This document shows positions 1 to 7,043 of a stretch of DNA of 21,624 nucleotides, in pieces. The position numbers were made by a program, and so were the translations under genes. Source of the stretch: an uncultured Bacilli bacterium (GTDB lineage: Bacteria > Bacillota_I > Bacilli_A > RF39 > UBA660); contig CALVXT010000004.1 of the NCBI GenBank assembly GCA_944371545.1, forward strand, positions 1 to 21,624, read 5' to 3'. How positions within the stretch are numbered: position 1 is the first letter of the stretch; each line of letters begins with the position of its first letter. A model generated the notes under the pieces. That model had not been told where the DNA came from and did not search any database. It saw nothing but the letters and a program-made list of their open reading frames with translations.

Positions 1-46
1 ACATGGCATCATTTAACATATTGATTTCTTTACCTTTTGTATTCAA
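1..46 (-). CDS. 5' end of an unidentified gene (possibly a MATE-family transporter)
   Basis: Only about 15 codons lie in the window; the gene runs off the left edge. A TTG start (46-44) is chosen because a very strong Shine-Dalgarno (GGGAGGTG, 54-61 on the minus strand) sits at the right distance. The encoded start reads NTKGKEINMLNDAM after the initiator. Short starts of this kind (KEINML...) remind me of MATE-family efflux proteins, but that is memory of a loose pattern and too little protein is present to assign a family. A good promoter lies just upstream. Confidence 0.4.
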   Translation of the reverse strand, partial: MNTKGKEINMLNDAM

Positions 47-71
47 TAAATTTCACCTCCCATCCGAGTCA

Positions 72-100
72 TTTATATCAAAAGGGAAAAAGGAGGTCAA
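72..100 (-). promoter_or_regulatory. Promoter of the left-edge gene
   Basis: Minus strand: -35 TTGACC (100-95), 17-nt spacer, -10 TATAAA (77-72). It lies between the 130-179 hairpin and the TTG start, so that hairpin would not attenuate transcripts starting here. Confidence 0.55.
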
Positions 101-126
101 ACTGCAGATTTCAGAGATTTTATCCT

Positions 127-179
127 AAAAAAGAACCAATTTAAAAATTTGCTTGTTCAAATTTTTAAATTGGTTCTTT
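127..179 (-). terminator. Strong 21-bp hairpin with T-run, orphan terminator in a divergent region
   Basis: Perfect 21-bp inverted repeat (130-150 with 159-179) around an 8-nt loop. On the minus strand the stem runs into six T's (132-127); on the plus strand the tail is the weaker TTTATATATT. It lies between two divergent genes, so neither neighbour obviously needs it. It would make sense as the end of a small minus-strand transcript. Confidence 0.6.
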
Positions 180-219
180 ATATATTACAGATTTTTAAAA
201 TTGGTAGAAAATCACTTTT
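127..219 (-). ncRNA. Candidate small RNA ending at the orphan terminator
   Basis: A possible minus-strand promoter (-35 TTGTTG 253-248, 17 nt, -10 TAAAAT 230-225) would start a transcript near 218 that ends at the 130-179 hairpin, about 90 nt. There is no convincing reading frame or match to a riboswitch or sRNA family I know. The AT-rich context makes chance promoters common, so this is a weak call. Confidence 0.2.
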
Positions 220-260
220 TTAAAATTTTATAAATAGAATCGTTTACCAACAATTACCAT

Positions 261-289
261 TTGTCAAAAATAGAAAAAAGCGTTACAAT
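261..289 (+). promoter_or_regulatory. Promoter of the Y-family polymerase / YolD-like operon
   Basis: -35 TTGTCA (261-266), 17-nt spacer, -10 TACAAT (284-289). The predicted transcription start near 296 falls inside the LexA-like box at 295-306. Confidence 0.65.
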
Positions 290-294
290 TATAC

Positions 295-306
295 AAACGT
301 TTGTTC
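295..306 (+). promoter_or_regulatory. LexA/SOS-box-like operator
   Basis: AAACGTTTGTTC fits the Gram-positive LexA pattern GAAC-N4-GTTC with one mismatch (A for the first G). It overlaps a 12-nt perfect palindrome at 293-304. It covers the predicted transcription start of a Y-family polymerase gene, a class commonly repressed by LexA in Bacillota. Confidence 0.5.
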
Positions 307-320
307 TAAAGGAGGGAATC

Positions 321-1571
321 ATGGAAAGACATATTTTATGTATTGATTTAAAAAGTTTTTTTGCTTCTGTAGAATGCATCGAAAGAGGATTAGATCCCTT
401 CACCACTCCTTTAGTAGTAGCTAACAAAAGACAAGGAAATGGGGCAATCACTCTAGCAGTAAGTCCCTATTTAAGAAAAAAAGGAATTAAGGGAAGAACA
501 AGACTTTATGAAATTCCCAAAAATATTTCTTATACAATAGTTCCACCTAGAATGAAACTCTATATTGAAAAATCCAAAGAAGTAGTCAAAATATATTCAG
601 ATTTTGTAAGTTTTGAAGATTTGCACATTTACTCGATTGATGAATGTTTCCTAGACGTAACAAATTATTTGCATTACTATCAAAAAAGCGATTATGAATT
701 AGCAGAAGAAATTCTAAAAACAATTGAAGAGAAAACAGGACTCACAGCAACATGTGGTATCGGTCCAAATCTTCTTTTAGCTAAACTTTCCATGGACATT
801 GAAGCAAAACAATACAAAAATGGTATTGCTAAATGGGAAATGAAAGATATCCCAACCAAACTTTGGCCAATCTCTCCCCTTTCTAAAGTCTGGGGAATTG
901 GAGCACGTTTAGAAAAAAGACTAAACAATCTAGGTATTTTTACCGTTTATGACCTAGCTCATCAAGATCCAACTTTTTTAAAAAAGAAATTTGGAATAAT
1001 CGGTAAAGAACTATGGGAACACGCGAATGGAATTGACAACTCTTGCATTAAAGATTTTGAGACTAACCCAAAAGAAAAATCTTTTAGTCATAGTCAAGTT
1101 CTTTTTAAAAATTATTATAATGAAGAAATTCATTTAATTATCAAAGAAATGTTAGAAGTATTAACCAAAAGATTAAGAGAGCAAAAAAAAGAAACCGGTT
1201 TATTAGGTCTTGGAATAACTTACTCTAAAGAAATAGGAAATGGTTTTTATCATTCAGAAAAATTAGAACAACCAACAGACAAGGAAGAAACACTTTACTC
1301 TCTTTGTCTTACTCTCTTTGATAAATTTTATGAAGAAAATATGCCTATTCGAAAAGTTAGCATTTCTTTAGGAAAATTAAAAGAAAAACAAGGAACACAA
1401 TTAAATTTATTTGAAACTTTTGAAACAACCAAACAACAAGAAAAACTCTCGCTCACATTAGATGAAGTACATATGCGCTTTGGAAAAAATAGTGTTTTAA
1501 AAGCTTCAAGTCTATTATCCAATTCAACAATTAAAGATCGAAATCAAAAAATAGGAGGTCATCATGAATAA
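321..1571 (+). CDS. Y-family DNA polymerase (UvrX/YqjW type), translesion synthesis
   Basis: A 416-residue error-prone polymerase of the UmuC/DinB superfamily, closest in layout to Bacillus UvrX/YqjW (PolY2). The N-terminal palm begins with CIDLKSFFASVE (first metal ligand D9) and has the catalytic YSIDE motif at 104-108. A helix-hairpin-helix-like stretch follows (WGIGARLEKRLNNLGI, ~191-206), then the little-finger region. Near the C-terminus QLNLF (360-364) is a textbook beta-clamp binding motif. The ATG at 321 is preferred to an in-frame TTG at 261 because the promoter, SOS-like box and GGAGGG Shine-Dalgarno (311-316) all lie between them. It overlaps the YolD-like gene by 8 nt, so the two are likely cotranslated and DNA-damage induced. 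Confidence 0.93.
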   Translation: MERHILCIDLKSFFASVECIERGLDPFTTPLVVANKRQGNGAITLAVSPYLRKKGIKGRTRLYEIPKNISYTIVPPRMKLYIEKSKEVVKIYSDFVSFEDLHIYSIDECFLDVTNYLHYYQKSDYELAEEILKTIEEKTGLTATCGIGPNLLLAKLSMDIEAKQYKNGIAKWEMKDIPTKLWPISPLSKVWGIGARLEKRLNNLGIFTVYDLAHQDPTFLKKKFGIIGKELWEHANGIDNSCIKDFETNPKEKSFSHSQVLFKNYYNEEIHLIIKEMLEVLTKRLREQKKETGLLGLGITYSKEIGNGFYHSEKLEQPTDKEETLYSLCLTLFDKFYEENMPIRKVSISLGKLKEKQGTQLNLFETFETTKQQEKLSLTLDEVHMRFGKNSVLKASSLLSNSTIKDRNQKIGGHHE

Positions 1572-1884
1572 AAAAAGAGACAATATCAAATGGGCTCCTT
1601 TTGAATCCTTATTTCATTCAAAAGATTTAGAGCAAGAAATAACTAAAGAAAAATTAAAATGTTCAAAACCAACATTAAGTGAAGACACATTAATTGAAAA
1701 CGAAAAAAAGCTTCTTGATGCTTATCATACACAAGCTGAAATAAAAATCACCTATTATTATAATGGATACATTTATGAAAAAAAATCTTCTATTTCTTTT
1801 TTAAATTATCAAAATACAGAAATCTTTTTAAAAGATCATACAACACTTTATTTTGAACAAATTTTAAAAATTATCTTTCTTTAA
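1564..1884 (+). CDS. YolD-like protein, likely partner of the Y-family polymerase
   Basis: 106 residues. The N-terminal RDNIKWAPFESL resembles the opening of YolD-like proteins (RxNIKW...), which are habitually encoded beside UvrX/YqjW-type polymerases in Bacillota and have been proposed to act like UmuD. The rest is charged, with a likely beta-rich C-terminal half (ITYYYNGYIYEKKSSI). Its ATG lies inside the polymerase gene, behind an AGGAGG Shine-Dalgarno. Its last 14 nt overlap the 3' end of the convergent kinase-like gene. Assignment rests on the N-terminal motif plus the neighbour; the C-terminal half is divergent. Confidence 0.75.
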   Translation: MNKKRDNIKWAPFESLFHSKDLEQEITKEKLKCSKPTLSEDTLIENEKKLLDAYHTQAEIKITYYYNGYIYEKKSSISFLNYQNTEIFLKDHTTLYFEQILKIIFL

Positions 1885-2719
1885 CTTTCAAAAAATTTTC
1901 TAAATTCGTTAAAGATAGAGTTAAAGAAGCAAGATCATCAATATAAGCGGATGGTACTTTTTCTTGTTCTAAAAAAAGGCAATTATTTAAAATATCTTCT
2001 TTTCGTAAATTTTCAGAAAGAATAAGTGATTCGTCACGTCCAAAAAGTATTTCCATAAGTAAACAATTTAAATGAAAAATACTTTCTTTATAAAAGGAAT
2101 CATGAAATGTATTTGGATAAAGAGTTGAACGACCATCTAAATCAATAATTTCTGGAGTAAACGGAAAAGTCCATAAAACATTGCTATTCTTTATGTTTTT
2201 CATTGCTAAATCCACAGGATAAATGTGATGAAGCAAAAGTTCTTTTACTCGTATAAGAATTTGCTTAGCCATATGAAGTCTCAAATGGTAAGGCAGATAT
2301 CTTACATTTAAAATGCTTGTGCTCCAAGAAAAATCTTTTAAAATGCATCCTTTAAAATGATGATCTACATATAATAAAGCTTGAGGTAAAGTAGATAAAG
2401 TGATTTCATCTTTTTTTAGAACAGCTCGAGAAATTAATTCTTTCGTAATAAATTTAATATCGGTATCATCATCTTTTTGAAAGAAAATCATGAATTGATT
2501 TTTTCTAAAATCATCATGCCGAAAAATTCTTACGCCTTCTTCATCTACTGGAACATTTGTCATTATTTCTTTTTTGTCAAGCAAATAATTATGATAAACT
2601 TTAAACAAAACTTTCTTTTTGGTGCGATAAACTTTAGCATCTAAGCCTTGACCAATCTGTGAAATAATTAAATTTGAGAAGTCTTCTTCTGTTATATGCA
2701 CTTCTTCTGGTTTTTTCAT
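1871..2719 (-). CDS. Protein-kinase-fold protein, function unknown
   Basis: 282 residues with a compact kinase-like skeleton. A glycine-rich loop (IGQGLDAKVY, 22-31) is followed by a lysine in the VAIK position (VLFKVY, K40). A catalytic-loop-like YPVDLAMKN (167-175) has D170, and a metal-site-like IIDLDG (191-196) replaces DFG. The HRD histidine/arginine pair is not conserved, so it may phosphorylate an unusual substrate, act more like an APH-type kinase, or be a pseudokinase. No transmembrane segment or sensor domain is seen. It lies 30 nt downstream of a two-helix membrane protein, probably in one operon, and its 3' end overlaps the convergent YolD-like gene by 14 nt with no terminator between them. 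Confidence 0.65.
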   Translation of the reverse strand: MKKPEEVHITEEDFSNLIISQIGQGLDAKVYRTKKKVLFKVYHNYLLDKKEIMTNVPVDEEGVRIFRHDDFRKNQFMIFFQKDDDTDIKFITKELISRAVLKKDEITLSTLPQALLYVDHHFKGCILKDFSWSTSILNVRYLPYHLRLHMAKQILIRVKELLLHHIYPVDLAMKNIKNSNVLWTFPFTPEIIDLDGRSTLYPNTFHDSFYKESIFHLNCLLMEILFGRDESLILSENLRKEDILNNCLFLEQEKVPSAYIDDLASLTLSLTNLENFLKVKER

Positions 2720-2749
2720 AGTAAATTCCCCCTGTTAGAAAAAAACATC

Positions 2750-3745
2750 CTAAGATGCTTTTTTCGATGTAATTTCTTTCATTTTTTCTTTATTTTCTTT
2801 TGTAAATCCATTTAATATTTTTGAATTTTTATTCAAAATTGTTTCATAAATTTCTTGATAAATTTCTTTATTTGTTTTTGTTAAAACATTTATGTAGCAA
2901 ACCGTATGATTTTTTTTGTCTTTCGTAACTAACATAATACTTTGATAAGTTTTCATGCCATAATATCTTAAAGTATATGGATACATCCAAACAATATCTT
3001 TATAAGGAATTGCTTCAAAACGATTTGCTAAATTTATAATATAATTTTCTGTTAAATACATATTTGCTTTTTTATAATAAAAAGCCTTTTTTTCATCATT
3101 TATTTCTTTCTTTATTTTTTCTTTTTCTTCAAAAGACATTTTCTTTAATGATCTTTGGTAACGAATTTTTGAAAGGAAAAATGCAAGTAATAAAATTAAA
3201 GCTATAACTCCTAAAACTAAACCGATGATTAATATCCAGTCATTCATAAATAAAGGTGTGGTATTTAAATCTAAGGTAAGTGGGCCAAAAATGTCATCGT
3301 AATCACTTACTAGCAATTGATTTTCACTATCTAAACTTTCATTCAAAGTTTCAATAGCAATTTCTTTTAAATCATCATCTGCCCAAACGGTACTTCCTTC
3401 AACACGAACAGGATATTCTTTAGAAACAATTTCATTGTATTTTTGATCATTCATTTCTACTACATACAAATACTCTTCATCTTCTACAAAATAGGCTTTT
3501 TTCTCTCCTTCACCATATTCAGCAAATAAAACTGGCTCAGAAATGATATCAATATATCCATAAGCATTCTCAACTGGATTATTCACAATAATATCATCTA
3601 ATAAAGTAGGTTTTACTTCTTCACTTTTAAATATGCTATATCCAAACAATACAATACCTAAAGCCAACAAAAACAAACCAACATATAATACATTTAATAT
3701 TTTCTGATATGCCTTTTCAATATTCTTATTTTCAAAATATTTCAT
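2750..3745 (-). CDS. Two-helix membrane protein with extracytoplasmic and cytoplasmic domains, unknown
   Basis: 331 residues. The first membrane helix is at about 18-40 (LYVGLFLLALGIVLFGYSIF). An external domain of ~130 residues follows, with many acidic residues, then a second helix at ~170-192 (ILIIGLVLGVIALILLL) and a basic linker. The C-terminal cytoplasmic domain (~215-310) has alternating strands such as YLTENYIINL and IPYKDIVWMYPY, and looks like a small beta-rich, PH-like fold. I do not recognise a named family with confidence. It is first in an operon with the kinase-like gene, which suggests the two work together; that is inference only. Own promoter at 3769-3797; Shine-Dalgarno GAGGAG. 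Confidence 0.75.
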   Translation of the reverse strand: MKYFENKNIEKAYQKILNVLYVGLFLLALGIVLFGYSIFKSEEVKPTLLDDIIVNNPVENAYGYIDIISEPVLFAEYGEGEKKAYFVEDEEYLYVVEMNDQKYNEIVSKEYPVRVEGSTVWADDDLKEIAIETLNESLDSENQLLVSDYDDIFGPLTLDLNTTPLFMNDWILIIGLVLGVIALILLLAFFLSKIRYQRSLKKMSFEEKEKIKKEINDEKKAFYYKKANMYLTENYIINLANRFEAIPYKDIVWMYPYTLRYYGMKTYQSIMLVTKDKKNHTVCYINVLTKTNKEIYQEIYETILNKNSKILNGFTKENKEKMKEITSKKAS

Positions 3746-3768
3746 AAACTCAAATCTCCTCTACTTAC

Positions 3769-3797
3769 ATTGTATAAGATTTTCAGAAAAATAGCAA
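3769..3797 (-). promoter_or_regulatory. Promoter of the membrane protein / kinase-like operon
   Basis: Minus strand: -35 TTGCTA (3797-3792), 17-nt spacer, -10 TACAAT (3774-3769), upstream of the Shine-Dalgarno of the gene starting at 3745. Confidence 0.55.
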
Positions 3798-3826
3798 TGT
3801 CTCATTAAACAAATTCACCAAAACAC

Positions 3827-3854
3827 AAAAAAAACTCGAACCATAAGCTCGAGT
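3827..3854 (-). terminator. Terminator of the tRNA-Ala gene
   Basis: Minus strand stem ACTCGAG / TTCGAGT (3854-3848 with 3840-3834), 7-nt loop, then a run of T's. It lies 12 nt after the tRNA CCA end. Confidence 0.8.
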
Positions 3855-3866
3855 AAATAACATTCT

Positions 3867-3943
3867 TGGTGGAGGATGTGGGATTCGAACCCGCGACCCT
3901 CTGCGTGCAGGGCAGATGCTCTAGCCAGCTGAGCTAATCCCCC
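3867..3943 (-). tRNA. tRNA-Ala (anticodon UGC), CCA encoded
   Basis: A 77-nt cloverleaf. The acceptor GGGGGAT pairs with ATCCTCC, including G3:U70, the major identity element for AlaRS. The D-arm is GCTC-N9-GAGC with GG present. The anticodon stem TCTGC/GCAGA encloses the loop CCTGCAC, giving anticodon TGC. The T-loop is TTCGAAT, and discriminator A plus CCA are encoded. Two oddities are position 33 = C instead of the near-universal U, and a C50-A64 mismatch in the T-stem (GCGGG/CCCAC). It is a single-gene unit with its own promoter and terminator. Its U34 is a plausible substrate for TrhP and TrmR, encoded in the same window. Confidence 0.95.
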
Positions 3944-3955
3944 AAGAACGTATTA

Positions 3956-3984
3956 ATCTTACCACAGAAATAGTGTCTATGCAA
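3956..3984 (-). promoter_or_regulatory. Promoter of the tRNA-Ala gene
   Basis: Minus strand: -35 TTGCAT (3984-3979), 17-nt spacer, -10 TAAGAT (3961-3956). The predicted start is about 6 nt before the mature tRNA 5' end at 3943. Confidence 0.7.
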
Positions 3985-4020
3985 GTGTTTTTTTGATTTT
4001 TTCTAAAAAAAAAGAAGAAA

Positions 4021-4797
4021 CTATTTAATTTCAATCGCATCAATAGCTCTTCCATAAATCCCAGCATAACCTTGATTGGTATCATCTACTTTACTTACCC
4101 AAGGAAGCCAAGTTCCATTTTTTAAATGTACACGGTAAGTAGCGTTCTCTATTTGTACTCCATCAATATCATTTCCCAAATTTCCAGCATAATCATTTCG
4201 ATTTTCTACCCAAGGAAGCCAATAACCTTTTTTCATGTCATGCACACGCATTCGATATTGATCAGCATAAATGCCTCCAATAGGATTTCCAAAATTTCCA
4301 GCATATTCACCTGATGCAACCGCGACATTTGGAAGCCAATATTTTTTTACATTATCATAAGCTTGATATAAAATATTTCGTTCTTCATTAGGCAAATCAG
4401 CATCTAAATAAGGCTCTGGATCAATACGAACATCATAAGTATTTCGAACTTCAAAATGAAGATGTACCCCGTACGCATTTCCAGTATCTCCCATATATCC
4501 AATTTGCTGTCCTTCTTGAACCGTATCCCCTTTTTTTACATAAACATCCTTTAAATGAGCATATAAAGTATAATACCCATCTCCATGTTTTAGTTTAACA
4601 AAATTTCCATAACTTGCATTTCCAGTAGAACCAGGATTGTTTTTTTGTCCAGTTTGAACCATGATAACTGTTCCAGCACTATGAGCAATTACAGCATCTT
4701 GTTGATACCATTTTTTAACTACATCTACTGCTTCATGAACATTTTTACGATAACCATTCGTAATCTGATTCTCACCTTCATATAATATTCGACTCAT
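4021..4797 (-). CDS. M23-family metallopeptidase with C-terminal ChW-like repeats
   Basis: 258 residues. Residues ~15-130 form a LytM/M23 endopeptidase domain with its zinc site intact: H21 and D25 (HEAVD), H81 (LYAHL) and the H112-x-H114 pair (VHLHFEV). This family cuts peptide cross-bridges in peptidoglycan. The C-terminal ~110 residues hold three degenerate repeats of about 40 residues, each with a YWLPxV / TWLPWV core followed by YAGxxG...I(D/G)x(I/V), like ChW cell-wall-associated repeats. There is no signal peptide or membrane segment, although the start is well supported (AAGGAG Shine-Dalgarno at normal spacing). It may therefore be released by lysis or an unusual route, or derive from a phage endolysin. 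It follows the tRNA promoter region with no shared operon. Confidence 0.88.
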   Translation of the reverse strand: MSRILYEGENQITNGYRKNVHEAVDVVKKWYQQDAVIAHSAGTVIMVQTGQKNNPGSTGNASYGNFVKLKHGDGYYTLYAHLKDVYVKKGDTVQEGQQIGYMGDTGNAYGVHLHFEVRNTYDVRIDPEPYLDADLPNEERNILYQAYDNVKKYWLPNVAVASGEYAGNFGNPIGGIYADQYRMRVHDMKKGYWLPWVENRNDYAGNLGNDIDGVQIENATYRVHLKNGTWLPWVSKVDDTNQGYAGIYGRAIDAIEIK

Positions 4798-4887
4798 AAA
4801 ATACTCCTTTCATGAGTAATTTATGAATTTTACAAATTTTTGCTTGTTTTTTTATCACAAAAAAAATTTTTTTGCATAAGAAAAGAC

Positions 4888-5097
4888 TTATTCTTTATCA
4901 TGCGTGATAACTTTAATAAGTCCATTATCTAATTCTTCTAAAGCTCTACCAATTGTTCGTTTATTCTTATACTCATTCTCTGCCATTTGAAAATGATGAT
5001 TTTCTAGCATTTGTTTACTTCTTATAGAAGCCACATGAACAAGTTTATACTTTGAATCAACGACTTTTAACAACTTGTCAATAGAAGGGTATAGCAT
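4888..5097 (-). CDS. rpoZ: RNA polymerase omega subunit
   Basis: 69 residues with the omega signature: MLYPSIDKLLKVVDSKYKLVHVASIRSK near the start and the conserved GRALEELDNGLIKV near the end. Omega stabilises beta' in RNA polymerase. The ATG at 5097 is chosen over an in-frame GTG at 5106 because the AAGGA Shine-Dalgarno (minus strand, ~5112) is 10 nt before the ATG but only 1 nt before the GTG. In many Bacillota rpoZ follows gmk; here it is a lone gene with its own promoter, downstream of the DUF2779 gene. Confidence 0.88.
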   Translation of the reverse strand: MLYPSIDKLLKVVDSKYKLVHVASIRSKQMLENHHFQMAENEYKNKRTIGRALEELDNGLIKVITHDKE

Positions 5098-5120
5098 AGA
5101 TATCACGTCCTTACACTAAT

Positions 5121-5150
5121 ATCATACGATATTCTTATATATTCATACAA
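5121..5150 (-). promoter_or_regulatory. Promoter of rpoZ
   Basis: Minus strand: -35 TTGTAT (5150-5145), 18-nt spacer, -10 TATGAT (5126-5121), 24 nt before the rpoZ ATG. Confidence 0.45.
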
Positions 5151-5183
5151 CAAATATTCACTTTTTTTGACGCGCTTTTTACA

Positions 5184-7043
5184 TTACATGACTAAAGTAC
5201 GTAAAGCACGCAAAATTAAAACCATACTCCATGTATCTTGTGTACAATAGGTAATCAATGCTTGATAATTTTTATCAAATTCCTCTTTACTCATTCGATT
5301 GTAATTCGCATACACAATAATTGCTTCTGTTCCATTTTTCACATCCAAATCTTTATAGGATAAAGATGAAAAAACTGGTAATGTCTTTTTGATAGAAAAA
5401 GAACCACTTAATCTTTCATCATAAAAATTAAACGTTTCTAAATCCTTCCCTTTAAATCCTTTCTCTTGATAAAATTCTTTACGATTATTAATAATCCAAA
5501 GTAAATCAAAACTTCGGTTATACAAATGCAGTAAATCTTCTTGATATTTTGGAAAAATAGAAGCAAGTTCCTTAATTCTTCCTTTTTCAAAAGCAACATT
5601 CTGGGCAAACAAAGTTCCTTTATGAACATCAACATGTCCAAGTAAGCATTTAATGAGTTCTTCCCTTTCATCATTCATTGTTCTAGCTAAAAAAACAACA
5701 TGATCCTTTTCTATATCACATACACCAGGTTTCGTTTCAATATGCAAACTAAATTCAAATGGACTTTGTGTATATGGGTGTTCTCCTCTAAATCTTGGAA
5801 GTGGACAAGGAAAAGTTTCAAAATCCAAATGATAAATCGGATATTCTAAAGAATCTAAGGCAGCTTTAATTTTTTCTTTATTTACATACTGTGTATGATT
5901 TTGATAACACTCTCTTTGAATTTTATGATTCTCTTTGGTAATCCATTTTTCATTAATATCTAACATATCATAATATCCAGCATTAATAAGCTCTAGTCCT
6001 TTAAGTCGTTTGCCATCTTCAAAAACAAAGCCAAAGCCATTATTTACATAATTCAAAACACTATTGGTAACAGGAATATCCTTACCACATACCGTTTTAA
6101 AAAATTTACATCCATTGACCTTTTTATATCCGCATGCACTACCAAGAGGACACACGATATCCTGAGGGTTTTGTAACCTATCAATAAGCTCATCTAAAGA
6201 ATTTTGAATATCCTTTTGTAATTCTTGAGTAAGTTGGTCTGCATGAAAAAAAGTAATAAGTTCCTCACCTTTTTCATCCTTCTCATACAAAGGTTTACCA
6301 TCAACATACTTTCCAGAAAAAGTATAAGCATCATTTAATACGCCTAAGTAATAATGAACAGAAATTTCCTTCTTTTGCTCTTTTAAAGCATTTTCAATAA
6401 CAAATCTTTGAAAAGCTAAATCCCAAAAATATTGTCCAAGACCAAATCGATCTTTTAATTTAGCTTTTTCACGTTCATAATTTTTTAAAGGCATTTCACT
6501 TTCTATATCTATACCGAGTTCATCTTTAAGAAAATATATATTTCCTCTTTTTTTTAAAATCGAGTGCTTCCATTTTTTAGGATATCCAGAACTTAATTCC
6601 AAGTATTTTTTGGAAGTTGTAGCCTTTATTTCAATAATATTAATTTCTTTTTTATTTTCATTATAAATATCAACATAACAAAGAAGAGGTACACCATGAT
6701 AAAGAAAAGAATAATATTTTTGATTTATGGTATCCTCACTATACAATGTTGTCCCTTCAAAAAGCCCGCAAACAAGTTTTCCAGCTTCTAACTCTACATC
6801 TTTATAATACTCTAACATGGCTTCTAATTTTTTATCTACTTCAAAAGTTTTATCAATCAAATTTCCTTCGTCATCTACTTCAATCATCGCATCCATCAAT
6901 TCTTTTAACTTAGACCTTTTTTCTTCTTCAAAATATTCTTTTATTGAACAAACTTCTTCTAAAGCGCTTTCTTTTACTTTTTCTAAAAAAATATACCGAG
7001 GACATCTGGTATATTCTAAAAATTTAGTTTTGGTAAGTGCCAT
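5184..7043 (-). CDS. DUF2779 protein: Cas4/AddB-like nuclease region plus DEDD-type exonuclease-like region
   Basis: 619 residues. The N-terminal third has CPR near the start (C14, TRCPRYIFLEK), then D125 and E138-x-K140 (CYVDIY...NIIEIKATT). That spacing fits a PD-(D/E)XK nuclease site as in Cas4/AddB. A cysteine cluster (C298, C304, C312, C319) could hold, with C14, an iron-sulphur cluster. The C-terminal third is the DUF2779 domain proper, with YHLDFETF (D407, E409), NVAFEKGRI (~482-490), GSFSIKKTLPVF and CTQDTWS (D603), which read as an RNase H-like DEDD exonuclease. DUF2779 proteins are common in Mollicutes-like bacteria and their role is not established. Its ATG shares one base with the stop of the upstream prepilin-like gene (TAATG), so translation is coupled. 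Confidence 0.82.
   Translation of the reverse strand: MALTKTKFLEYTRCPRYIFLEKVKESALEEVCSIKEYFEEEKRSKLKELMDAMIEVDDEGNLIDKTFEVDKKLEAMLEYYKDVELEAGKLVCGLFEGTTLYSEDTINQKYYSFLYHGVPLLCYVDIYNENKKEINIIEIKATTSKKYLELSSGYPKKWKHSILKKRGNIYFLKDELGIDIESEMPLKNYEREKAKLKDRFGLGQYFWDLAFQRFVIENALKEQKKEISVHYYLGVLNDAYTFSGKYVDGKPLYEKDEKGEELITFFHADQLTQELQKDIQNSLDELIDRLQNPQDIVCPLGSACGYKKVNGCKFFKTVCGKDIPVTNSVLNYVNNGFGFVFEDGKRLKGLELINAGYYDMLDINEKWITKENHKIQRECYQNHTQYVNKEKIKAALDSLEYPIYHLDFETFPCPLPRFRGEHPYTQSPFEFSLHIETKPGVCDIEKDHVVFLARTMNDEREELIKCLLGHVDVHKGTLFAQNVAFEKGRIKELASIFPKYQEDLLHLYNRSFDLLWIINNRKEFYQEKGFKGKDLETFNFYDERLSGSFSIKKTLPVFSSLSYKDLDVKNGTEAIIVYANYNRMSKEEFDKNYQALITYCTQDTWSMVLILRALRTLVM

Noticed and set aside
95..128. 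Plus-strand CTG mini-frame behind AGGAGGT near 91-97
   Set aside because: The AGGAGGTCAA is better explained as the complement of the minus-strand -35 region; CTG starts are rare and the frame has only eight codons.
261..320. In-frame TTG start giving a 20-residue longer polymerase
   Set aside because: That stretch contains the promoter -35/-10, the SOS-like box and the Shine-Dalgarno of the ATG at 321; the extension has no family similarity.
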